Source of the DNA: Acetobacteraceae bacterium
Lineage (GTDB): Bacteria > Pseudomonadota > Alphaproteobacteria > Acetobacterales > Acetobacteraceae
Length of the DNA stretch: 6,588 nucleotides
Assembly (NCBI GenBank): GCA_019689515.1
Contig: JADGHI010000214.1
Location: 1 to 6,588, forward strand
Reading direction: 5' to 3'
Shown here: in pieces, positions 1 to 6,588 of the stretch
How the letters are laid out: every line of letters starts with the position of its first letter
How positions within the stretch are numbered: the stretch's first letter is position 1
Notes under the pieces: generated by a model
Told to the model about the DNA's origin: nothing
What the model saw: only the letters and a program-made list of their open reading frames with translations
The model's database searches: none
Made by a program: the position numbers and the translations under genes

Positions 1-39
1 CGTCCGTCTCCCCCGAGCGCCGCCGCAACGAACAGGACC

Positions 40-43
40 GGGA
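40..43 (+). promoter_or_regulatory. weak ribosome binding site of atpH
   Basis: GGGA lies 9 bases before the GTG at 53. A second candidate, AGGA at 34-37, is too far away for good spacing. The match is weak, but it supports GTG 53 over any internal start. I see no credible promoter in bases 1-52, so transcription probably begins further upstream. Confidence 0.4.
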
Positions 44-52
44 CCGCCCGTC

Positions 53-658
53 GTGGCCTCCGCCGTAGAGAGCATCGCCTCCACCTCGCCCCATCCGCCC
101 AATCCGACCGGCCTCGCCGCGCGCTATGCGCTGGCAATGCTTGCGCTCGCCGATGAGCGGCGGGCAGCGGAGCCGGGCATCGCCGACCGCATCGCCGCCG
201 ACCTCGAGCGGCTGTTCGCCCTCTGGCGCGACGATCCCACCTTCCGCGCCTTCGTGTCCGACCCGCGCCTCGACGCGGCGGCGCAGCGCAAGGGCGCCTT
301 CGCGGTGCTCGAAAGGGCGGGCATCGGCACTGAGGTGAAGAACCTCGTCGGCGTGCTGATCAACAACCGCCGCCTCGCCGCGCTGCCGCAGGTGGCGCAG
401 GCCTTCGGCGCGCTGCTCGCCGAGCGGCGCGGCCAACAGACCGCGGAGGTCACCTCCGCCCATCCGCTCTCGGACGCGCAGCGCGCGCAGATCGCCGCGC
501 GGCTGACCGAGGCGGGCTTCCCCGGGGTGAAGCTGGTGGAGCACGTGGACCCGTCCATCCTCGGCGGGCTGATCGTGCGGATCGGCTCCCGCCTCTACGA
601 CAACTCGATCAAGTCAAAGCTGCAGCGCCTGCAGTACGCGATGAAGGGGGCCGCCTGA
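53..658 (+). CDS. atpH: ATP synthase F1 subunit delta
   Basis: This is the peripheral-stalk (OSCP-like) subunit that ties the alpha3-beta3 head to the Fo b subunits on the cytoplasmic face of the membrane. The 201-residue product has an N-terminal helical domain (about 19-123, starting TGLAARYALAML) and a C-terminal domain (about 130-190). The family signature DPSILGGLIVRIGSRLYDNS lies at 166-185 and is followed by a basic KSKLQRL stretch. The start is a GTG at 53. It is the only plausible in-frame start near the conserved TGLAARYA segment, and a weak GGGA at 40-43 lies 9 bases upstream. It gives about 18 residues of Ser/Pro-rich, poorly conserved leader and a length slightly above the usual 175-190. 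It is the first gene of the visible operon, and its stop is one base before atpA. The function is secure; the exact start is less so. Confidence 0.95.
   Translation: MASAVESIASTSPHPPNPTGLAARYALAMLALADERRAAEPGIADRIAADLERLFALWRDDPTFRAFVSDPRLDAAAQRKGAFAVLERAGIGTEVKNLVGVLINNRRLAALPQVAQAFGALLAERRGQQTAEVTSAHPLSDAQRAQIAARLTEAGFPGVKLVEHVDPSILGGLIVRIGSRLYDNSIKSKLQRLQYAMKGAA
644..650 (+). promoter_or_regulatory. ribosome binding site of atpA inside atpH
   Basis: AAGGGGG sits 9 bases before the atpA ATG at 660 and lies wholly within the last codons of atpH. Ribosomes finishing atpH would therefore pass over it, consistent with coupled translation of delta and alpha. Confidence 0.6.
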
Positions 659-659
659 T

Positions 660-2195
<1,536 letters not shown>

Positions 2196-2206
2196 GCGGA
2201 GCGGGC

Positions 2207-2212
2207 AGGGAA
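2207..2212 (+). promoter_or_regulatory. ribosome binding site of atpG
   Basis: AGGGAA in the 25-base atpA-atpG gap is spaced 8 bases from the ATG at 2221. It is the only recognisable element in that gap; no terminator or promoter is visible there. Confidence 0.6.
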
Positions 2213-2220
2213 GCCGACCG

Positions 2221-3123
2221 ATGCCCAGCCTGAAGGACCTGCGTTCGCGCATCAACTCGGTGAAGTCCACGCGCAAGATCACGCAGGCCATGAAGATGGT
2301 CGCGGCGGCGAAGCTCCGCCGCGCCCAGGCGCAAGCCGAGTCCGCGCGCCCCTATGCCGAGCGAATGGAGCGCATGCTCGCCTCGCTCGGCGCGGCGGTG
2401 GCGAACTCGCCCACCGCGCCGCGGATGCTGGTGGGAACGGGGCAGGACAAGGTGCACCTGCTCGTCGTGGTGACGGCAGACCGCGGCCTGGCCGGCCCGT
2501 TCAACGCCAACGTCAGCCGCTTCGCCCGCGCGCGCATCCGCGCGCTGGAGGCGGAGGGCAAGCAGGTCAAGCTCCTCACCATCGGCCGCAAGGGCGCGGC
2601 CTACCTCAAGCGTGAATTCGCCAGCCGCTTCATCGGCGAGATCACGATGCTCGGCAAGAAGACGGTCGCCTTCAGCGACGCCGAGGAGATCGCCGGGCGC
2701 ATCACGGCGATGCTCGAGGAGGGCGGCTTCGACGTCTGCTCGCTGATCTACAACCGCTTCCGCAGCGTCATCAGCCAGGTCCCGACCGAGCAGCGGCTGA
2801 TCCCGGCGGCGAAGGAGGAGGAGGGCGCGCGACCGGCGGCCCAGGTCCCCGACGGCGCCGGCCCGCAGGCGCTGTTCGAGTACGAGCCGGCCGAGGAGGA
2901 GATCCTCAACCGGCTCCTGCCGCGCAACCTGGCCATCCAGGTCTATCGCGCGCTGCTCGAATCCGCCGCGGGCTTCTACGGCAGCCAGATGACGGCGATG
3001 GACAACGCCACGCGCAACGCCGGCGAGATGATCAACCGGCTCACGCTCAACTACAACCGCACGCGCCAGGCCAACATCACCAAGGAGCTGATCGAGATCA
3101 TCTCCGGGGCCGAGGCCGTCTGA
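2221..3123 (+). CDS. atpG: ATP synthase F1 subunit gamma
   Basis: This is the central rotor shaft of F1. It turns inside the alpha3-beta3 ring and couples proton flow in Fo to catalysis. The 300-residue protein starts with the family hallmark MPSLKDLRSRINSVKSTRKI and continues with ITQAMKMVAAAKLRRAQ, the N-terminal coiled-coil helix (about 1-60). A Rossmann-like middle domain follows (about 76-215, with TADRGLAGPFN at 85-95). The long C-terminal helix begins near 226, and the PROSITE-type signature ITKELIEIISGAEA is at 286-299. The segment GARPAAQVPDGAGP (202-215) is a low-complexity linker where gamma subunits vary in length. The start is the ATG at 2221, 8 bases after AGGGAA (2207-2212). 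The gap from atpA is 25 bases, so it is in the same operon. Confidence 0.98.
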   Translation: MPSLKDLRSRINSVKSTRKITQAMKMVAAAKLRRAQAQAESARPYAERMERMLASLGAAVANSPTAPRMLVGTGQDKVHLLVVVTADRGLAGPFNANVSRFARARIRALEAEGKQVKLLTIGRKGAAYLKREFASRFIGEITMLGKKTVAFSDAEEIAGRITAMLEEGGFDVCSLIYNRFRSVISQVPTEQRLIPAAKEEEGARPAAQVPDGAGPQALFEYEPAEEEILNRLLPRNLAIQVYRALLESAAGFYGSQMTAMDNATRNAGEMINRLTLNYNRTRQANITKELIEIISGAEAV

Positions 3124-3128
3124 AGGAA
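3122..3128 (+). promoter_or_regulatory. strong ribosome binding site of atpD, overlapping the atpG stop
   Basis: GAAGGAA shares its first two bases with the atpG TGA (3121-3123) and lies 8 bases before the atpD ATG at 3137. It is the best Shine-Dalgarno match in the operon, in keeping with high expression of beta, which is needed in three copies per complex. Confidence 0.7.
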
Positions 3129-3136
3129 TACGCGCC

Positions 3137-4567
3137 ATGAAGAACAACGTCGGCAAGATCACCCAGGTCCTCGGCGCGGTCGTGGACGTGCAGTTCCCCG
3201 CGGAGCTGCCTTCCATCCTGAACGCGTTGCACACCAAGGTGGATGGCCGCACGCTCGTGCTCGAGGTGGCGCAGCACCTCGGCGAGCGCACGGTGCGCTG
3301 CATCGCCATGGACACCACGGACGGCCTGGTGCGCGGGCAGGAGGTGGTGGACACGGGCGCGGGCATCTCCGTGCCCGTCGGCCCGGAGACTCTCGGCCGC
3401 ATCCTCAACGTCATCGGCGAGCCGATTGACGAGCGCGGCCCGGTGAAGGCGACCAAGCACTACACCATCCACCGCGAAGCCCCGCCCTTCGAGGAGCAGG
3501 CGACGAGCGCCGAGATCCTCGTCACCGGCATCAAGGTCGTGGACCTGCTCGCCCCCTACCTTAAGGGCGGCAAGGTCGGCCTGTTCGGCGGCGCCGGCGT
3601 CGGCAAGACGGTGCTGATCCAGGAGCTGATCAACAACATCGCCAAGGCGCATGGCGGCGTCTCGGTCTTCGCCGGCGTCGGCGAGCGTACGCGCGAGGGC
3701 AACGACCTCTACCACGAGATGATCGACGCCGGCGTCATCAAGCTGAACGACGACGGCTCGACCGACGGCTCCAAGGTGGCGCTGGTCTATGGCCAGATGA
3801 ACGAGCCGCCGGGCGCGCGCGCGCGCGTCGCCCTCACCGGCCTCTCGCTCGCCGAGTACTTCCGCGACGAGCAGGGCCAGGACGTGCTGTTCTTCGTGGA
3901 CAACATCTTCCGCTTCACCCAGGCGGGCGCGGAGGTGTCGGCGCTGCTCGGCCGCATCCCCTCGGCGGTGGGCTACCAGCCGACGCTCGCCACCGACATG
4001 GGCGCGCTGCAGGAGCGGATCACCTCCACGAAGAAGGGCTCGATCACCTCGGTGCAGGCGATCTACGTGCCCGCCGACGACCTGACCGACCCCGCGCCGG
4101 CGACGAGCTTCGCGCACCTCGACGCGACCACCGTTCTGTCGCGGCAGATCGCCGAGCTCGGCATCTACCCGGCGGTTGACCCGCTCGACTCCACCTCCCG
4201 CGCGCTCGACCCGCGCATCGTGGGCGAGGAGCACTATCGGGTGGCGCGCGAGGTGCAGCGGATCCTGCAGACCTACAAGTCGCTGCAGGACATCATCGCC
4301 ATCCTCGGCATGGACGAGCTGTCGGAGGAGGACAAGCTGATCGTGGCGCGTGCGCGCAAGATCCAGCGCTTCCTCTCCCAGCCCTTCCACGTCGCGGAGG
4401 TCTTCACCGGCACGCCGGGCGTGTTCGTCAAGCTCGAGGACACGATCCGCTCCTTCGCGGGCATCGTGGCCGGCGAGTACGACCACCTGCCGGAGGCCGC
4501 CTTCTACATGGTCGGCACCATCGAGGAGGCGGTGAAGAAGGGCGAGACCCTGAAGGCAGCCGCCTGA
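3137..4567 (+). CDS. atpD: ATP synthase F1 subunit beta (catalytic)
   Basis: This is the catalytic subunit of F1 (EC 7.1.2.2), which makes ATP from ADP and phosphate in three alternating sites. The 476-residue protein has all key elements. Walker A GGAGVGKT is at 151-158, and the catalytic glutamate Glu183 is in GVGERTREG. Walker B VLFFVDN is at 250-256. The adenine-stacking Tyr344 is followed by the signature PAVDPLDSTS at 345-354. DELSEED (393-399) is the lever that contacts gamma. The beta-barrel domain is at about 5-80 and the C-terminal helical domain runs from about 365. A short insertion around 198-213 (GVIKLNDDGSTDGSK) is typical of alphaproteobacterial and mitochondrial-type beta subunits rather than the shorter E. 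coli form. The ATG is 13 bases after the atpG stop. No damage is seen. Confidence 0.99.
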   Translation: MKNNVGKITQVLGAVVDVQFPAELPSILNALHTKVDGRTLVLEVAQHLGERTVRCIAMDTTDGLVRGQEVVDTGAGISVPVGPETLGRILNVIGEPIDERGPVKATKHYTIHREAPPFEEQATSAEILVTGIKVVDLLAPYLKGGKVGLFGGAGVGKTVLIQELINNIAKAHGGVSVFAGVGERTREGNDLYHEMIDAGVIKLNDDGSTDGSKVALVYGQMNEPPGARARVALTGLSLAEYFRDEQGQDVLFFVDNIFRFTQAGAEVSALLGRIPSAVGYQPTLATDMGALQERITSTKKGSITSVQAIYVPADDLTDPAPATSFAHLDATTVLSRQIAELGIYPAVDPLDSTSRALDPRIVGEEHYRVAREVQRILQTYKSLQDIIAILGMDELSEEDKLIVARARKIQRFLSQPFHVAEVFTGTPGVFVKLEDTIRSFAGIVAGEYDHLPEAAFYMVGTIEEAVKKGETLKAAA

Positions 4568-4568
4568 C

Positions 4569-4988
4569 ATGGCCGACGGCACCTTCCAGTTCGAGCTCGT
4601 CTCGCCGGCGCGGCTGCTGTTCAGCCGGGCCGTCGAGATGGCGGTGATCCCCGCGGCCGAGGGCGAGATGGGCGTGCTGCCCGGCCACGCGCCGATGATC
4701 GTCGCGCTCCGCGGCGGCGTCATCCGCGTGCGCGAGAACGGGCAGGAGACGGAGCGCCTCTTCGTCGCGGGCGGCTTCGCCGAGGTGACGCCGACGCGCT
4801 GCACCGTCCTCGCCGACGAGGCGACGCCGGTTACCACCCTCTCTCGCGCCGCCGCCGAGGAGCGGCTGCGCGAGGCCGAGGCGGCGCTTGCCGAGTTGCC
4901 GCTCGATGTGCAGCCGGAGCGGCGCGAGGCGGCGATGGAGCGCCTTCTCTCGGCCCGCGCCATGGTGGAATCCGCCGAAGCGGCCTGA
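4569..4988 (+). CDS. atpC: ATP synthase F1 subunit epsilon
   Basis: This rotor subunit binds gamma and the c-ring. In many bacteria its C-terminal helices restrain ATP hydrolysis. The 139-residue product has an N-terminal beta-sandwich (about 5-88), with FQFELVSPARLLFS at 6-19, the conserved GEMGVLPGHAP at 32-42 and FVAGGFAEV at 65-73. It ends in an Ala/Glu/Arg-rich helical hairpin (about 91-137). The length is normal for the family. Its ATG is one base after the atpD stop, and a modest GAAGG (4552-4556) lies inside atpD, so translation is probably coupled to beta. It is the last gene of the operon; two hairpins follow. Whether the C-terminal hairpin is inhibitory here cannot be read from the sequence. 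Confidence 0.97.
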   Translation: MADGTFQFELVSPARLLFSRAVEMAVIPAAEGEMGVLPGHAPMIVALRGGVIRVRENGQETERLFVAGGFAEVTPTRCTVLADEATPVTTLSRAAAEERLREAEAALAELPLDVQPERREAAMERLLSARAMVESAEAA

Positions 4989-5004
4989 CGCCCCGCCCAG
5001 CGGC

Positions 5005-5039
5005 GTGGCCAACGCGCAACGCCGTTGTGCGTTCACCAC
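5005..5039 (+). repeat. hairpin-forming inverted repeat after atpC
   Basis: AACGCGCAAC (5011-5020) pairs with GTTGTGCGTT (5024-5033) across a 3-base loop, with one G-T wobble. Beyond a 2x2 internal loop, GTGG (5005-5008) also pairs with CCAC (5036-5039), giving 14 pairs in total. There is no T-run after it, so it is not an intrinsic terminator by itself. It could stabilise the 3' end of the atp mRNA or act as a pause site. The role is inferred. Confidence 0.6.
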
Positions 5040-5049
5040 CCCGGACCGC

Positions 5050-5080
5050 TTGAAACATCTCGCCGCCCGCAGGACATTAT
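5050..5080 (+). promoter_or_regulatory. possible sigma-70-type promoter overlapping the terminator
   Basis: TTGAAA (5050-5055) resembles a -35 box. CATTAT (5075-5080) matches the -10 consensus at 4 of 6 positions. The spacer is 19 bases, longer than ideal. The -10 lies in the terminator loop, so a transcript starting near 5087 would contain only the right arm and escape termination, giving a leader of about 70 bases for the gene at 5157. This is weak evidence and only a candidate. Confidence 0.25.
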
Positions 5081-5107
5081 CGTTCCTGCGGGCGGCGTTT
5101 TCGTTTT
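5061..5107 (+). terminator. intrinsic terminator of the atp operon
   Basis: A perfect 14-bp GC-rich stem pairs 5061-5074 with 5084-5097 around a 9-base loop (CATTATCGT). It is followed directly by TTTTCGTTTT (5098-5107). This is a textbook Rho-independent terminator for the plus strand, 72 bases after the atpC stop. It separates the atp operon from the downstream desaturase-like gene. Confidence 0.93.
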
Positions 5108-5141
5108 GGCCGTTCGTCCGCGCAAATCCGCGACGTCAGCG

Positions 5142-5145
5142 AGGG
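5142..5145 (+). promoter_or_regulatory. ribosome binding site deciding the start at 5157
   Basis: AGGG (within GAGGG 5141-5145) lies 11 bases before the ATG at 5157. The reading frame stays open further upstream to a TTG at 5025, but that would require translating through the terminator hairpin. This site and the conserved-looking protein start favour ATG 5157. Confidence 0.55.
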
Positions 5146-5156
5146 CAGACTCGGCC

Positions 5157-6035
5157 ATGAAGCACTGGCGCATCGAACAGGTGGCCTGGGACCGGTTCGA
5201 CCCCTCCAGGGTTGATCCTGATATCGTCCCGCTGGTGAAGGCGGCTGCCATGGTCGAGAAGAATGGCAGCGACTACGCGCTCTACCTGAACGGCGTTTTC
5301 CACGATGACCCCGATTTCCGCCAGGCCGCCGACTACTGGGCGCAGGAGGAGATCCAGCACGGCGATGCGCTCGGCCGCTGGGCGACGCTCGCCGATCCGT
5401 CCTGGGACTTCGACGCCGCCTTCCGCCGCTACCGCGAAGGCTTCAGGATCGACATCAACGCCAACGCCTCGATCCGCGGCAGCCGCACCGGCGAGCTGAT
5501 CGCGCGCTGCATGGTCGAGACCGGCACCTCTTCCTACTACACCGCCCTCGGCGAGGCGACGCAGGAACCGGTGCTCAAGGAGATCTGCCGCCTGATCGCG
5601 GCGGACGAGTACCGCCACTTCAAGCTCTTCTATGACCACATGAAGCGCTACCTCGCGCGCGAGAGGCTCTCCTTCCTCGGCCGCCTGCGCGTCGCCGCCG
5701 GACGCATCGGCGAGTCGGAAGACGACGAGCTCGCCTACGCCTACCATTGCGGCAACGAGGCCGAGGGCGTCGCCTACGACCATCACCGTTGCATCGCCTC
5801 CTACATGGCGCGCGCGATGGGCTACTACCGCTACCGCCATGTCGAGCGCGGCATGGGCATGATCTTCAAGGCCGTCGGCCTGCCGCCACGCGGCCGGCTC
5901 TCCGATGTCGCGGCGCGGGGCGCCTGGCGCCTGCTGCAATGGCGCTGCGGCCGCTACCGCCGGGCGGTCGCCTTCGCGCCTGCCGCGGCTCCCGGCCGGG
6001 CAAGCCCGCAGGAGGCGTTCCGGGCCGCGGCCTGA
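5157..6035 (+). CDS. ferritin-like diiron protein, soluble acyl-ACP desaturase-like
   Basis: The 292-residue soluble protein has the full six-ligand diiron pattern of the ferritin-like superfamily: Glu34, Glu65-x-x-His68 (EIQH), Glu121 and Glu151-x-x-His154 (EYRH). The wording round the ligands (WAQEEIQHGDALGRW at 61-75, VETGTSSYY at 120-128, LIAADEYRHF at 146-155) closely follows stearoyl-ACP desaturases, which read WTAEENRHGD and IAADEKRHE there. Spacings between ligands (31, 56 and 30 residues) are near those of plant desaturases. The inferred role is O2-dependent oxidation, probably desaturation, of an acyl chain on a carrier protein in the cytoplasm. An uncharacterised oxidase with the same fold is the alternative. 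No signal peptide or membrane helix is seen. Residues 185-235 carry an extra His/Cys/Glu-rich segment (YHCGNEAEG, YDHHRC), and the tail is basic and Ala-rich. It stands alone between two hairpin regions. The fold is confident, the substrate unknown. Confidence 0.82.
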   Translation: MKHWRIEQVAWDRFDPSRVDPDIVPLVKAAAMVEKNGSDYALYLNGVFHDDPDFRQAADYWAQEEIQHGDALGRWATLADPSWDFDAAFRRYREGFRIDINANASIRGSRTGELIARCMVETGTSSYYTALGEATQEPVLKEICRLIAADEYRHFKLFYDHMKRYLARERLSFLGRLRVAAGRIGESEDDELAYAYHCGNEAEGVAYDHHRCIASYMARAMGYYRYRHVERGMGMIFKAVGLPPRGRLSDVAARGAWRLLQWRCGRYRRAVAFAPAAAPGRASPQEAFRAAA

Positions 6036-6045
6036 CGCCCCACCG

Positions 6046-6073
6046 CCCGGCGCGCCGCGCGCGGCGCGCCGGG
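6046..6073. repeat. perfect 28-bp GC palindrome, possible terminator hairpin
   Basis: Every base from 6046 to 6059 pairs with 6073 back to 6060. The palindrome is built of two copies of GGCGCGCC (6049-6056 and 6063-6070) around a GCGC centre. It starts 10 bases after the diiron protein's stop. As RNA it would form a very stable stem of about 12 bp with a 4-base loop. No T-run follows, so it is at best a non-canonical terminator or a 3'-end stabiliser. As DNA it could also be a protein-binding site. Confidence 0.6.
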
Positions 6074-6120
6074 AGCAGGTGCCCGTCCACCTGGCCTTGC
6101 CCTCCCCTCCACGCACGGGC

Positions 6121-6124
6121 AGGG
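6121..6124 (+). promoter_or_regulatory. ribosome binding site of the membrane protein gene
   Basis: AGGG lies 8 bases before the ATG at 6133. It also forms one side of a possible stem with 6095-6102, which would hide it (see findings). A GTG at 6124 is an alternative in-frame start but would overlap this site. Confidence 0.45.
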
Positions 6125-6132
6125 TGCGCCTC

Positions 6133-6588
6133 ATGCGAACCGAGGCGAGCGGCGTCACCTGCGACGACCAGGCGTCAGGTGCGCCGGCCTCCGCCTTCCG
6201 GCCAGGCTCCGCCGGCTGGGGCCGCGGCATCGCTGCCGGGCTGCTCGCCGCGGCGGTGGCGCTCGTCCTGGTCAACCGCGCGGCGCTGCCCGGGCTTCAT
6301 GCGCTGCTGCCGCCCGCGCTCGTCCTGCCGGTGCTGATCTGCGGCGTCGGCCCGGCGATCGAGGAGCTGTGCAAATTCGGCGCCTTCCGCCTGCTGGTGC
6401 GGCCAGCGCGCCGGGGCTGGCGTGCCTATTGGGCGGTCGGCCTCACCTTCGGCGTGCTGGAGGCCCTGCTCAAGCTCTCGCCCCTGCTGCTAACGGCCAT
6501 GTCCGATGGCAGCGGTGACGAGGCGTCCCTGGCCCGCCTCGCCGGAGCCGCCACCTCGCTGCTGCTGCACGGCGCGCTGGGCGGGCTC
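6133..6588 (+). CDS. PrsW-like intramembrane peptidase family protein, 5' part only
   Basis: The frame is open from the ATG at 6133 to the right edge (152 residues, no stop), so the C-terminus is missing. A hydrophilic N-terminal stretch (1-30) is followed by hydrophobic segments at about 32-48, 61-76, 98-120 and 134-152. Three features match the PrsW family of glutamic-type intramembrane peptidases in order: EExxK at 77-81 (EELCK), a glutamate in a membrane helix at 110 (LTFGVLEALL), and a histidine at 146 (LLLHGALGG). PrsW cleaves a membrane-bound anti-sigma factor in Bacillus; other family members have varied or unknown targets. The gene is preceded by AGGG at 6121-6124 and by a hairpin region, so it may be its own unit. 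The main alternative is a non-enzymatic relative or an unrelated multi-pass protein, since only part is visible. Confidence 0.55.
   Translation, partial: MRTEASGVTCDDQASGAPASAFRPGSAGWGRGIAAGLLAAAVALVLVNRAALPGLHALLPPALVLPVLICGVGPAIEELCKFGAFRLLVRPARRGWRAYWAVGLTFGVLEALLKLSPLLLTAMSDGSGDEASLARLAGAATSLLLHGALGGL

Noticed and set aside
1..52. Possible absence of Fo genes upstream of atpH
   Set aside because: Only 52 bases are visible, with no gene fragment or promoter I can support. The split F1/Fo arrangement is expected for Alphaproteobacteria but not shown here.
3813..3828. Alternating GC run, a possible Z-DNA or slippage tract
   Set aside because: It encodes the conserved beta-subunit segment PPGARARV in frame, so protein constraint plus GC-rich codon choice explains it.
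5025..5156. Upstream extension of the diiron protein to a TTG start at 5025
   Set aside because: It would run through the operon terminator and add 44 residues with no family likeness. ATG 5157 has its own ribosome binding site.
5136..6275. Minus-strand open frame opposite the diiron protein gene (379 codons)
   Set aside because: The plus-strand frame carries precise diiron motifs. The antisense product is Ala/Gly/Arg/Val-rich with no motif.
5747..6337. Plus-strand frame overlapping the end of the diiron gene and the start of the membrane gene
   Set aside because: Arg/Pro/Ala-rich out-of-frame translation that spans the palindrome. It conflicts with two better-supported genes.

Overview
The window is high-GC (G or C at nearly every third codon position), plus-strand, bacterial chromosomal DNA. 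It is dominated by the five F1 subunit genes of a proton-translocating F-type ATP synthase, in the order delta, alpha, gamma, beta, epsilon (atpH-A-G-D-C). The gene order, the beta-subunit insertion near residues 198-213 and the protein wording (for example ITKELIEIISGAEAV at the gamma C-terminus) point to an alphaproteobacterium. A Rhodospirillales or Acetobacteraceae-like lineage is my best guess, but I could not test it. In Alphaproteobacteria the Fo genes usually sit in a separate operon. Only 52 bases are visible before atpH, so the window neither confirms nor excludes that here.

Layout: 53-4988 is the tightly packed atp operon. It has one-base gaps at H/A and D/C and short gaps of 25 and 13 bases at A/G and G/D, so it is almost certainly one co-transcribed, translationally coupled unit. 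Bases 4989-5156 hold two hairpins. The second is a strong intrinsic terminator that ends the operon, and a weak promoter-like pair overlaps it. Bases 5157-6035 encode a 292-residue diiron protein with the ligand pattern and surrounding wording of soluble acyl-ACP desaturases (ferritin-like fold). Bases 6036-6132 hold a perfect 28-bp GC palindrome and further short inverted repeats. From 6133 to the right edge runs the 5' part of a membrane protein with the EExxK / E / H motif order of PrsW-type intramembrane glutamic peptidases. It is cut off by the window.

Functionally, the five atp products assemble the cytoplasmic catalytic head (alpha3-beta3), the rotor stalk (gamma, epsilon) and the peripheral stator contact (delta) of ATP synthase. 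The two downstream genes appear to be independent transcription units with membrane-lipid-related (inferred) and membrane-proteolysis-related (inferred) roles. The main region is ordinary. The points worth a second look are the desaturase-like protein with its His/Cys/Glu-rich C-terminal segment, the promoter-like sequence embedded in the terminator, and the truncated PrsW-like gene. I see no clear sign of a wholly new system, mobile element, CRISPR array or RNA gene.
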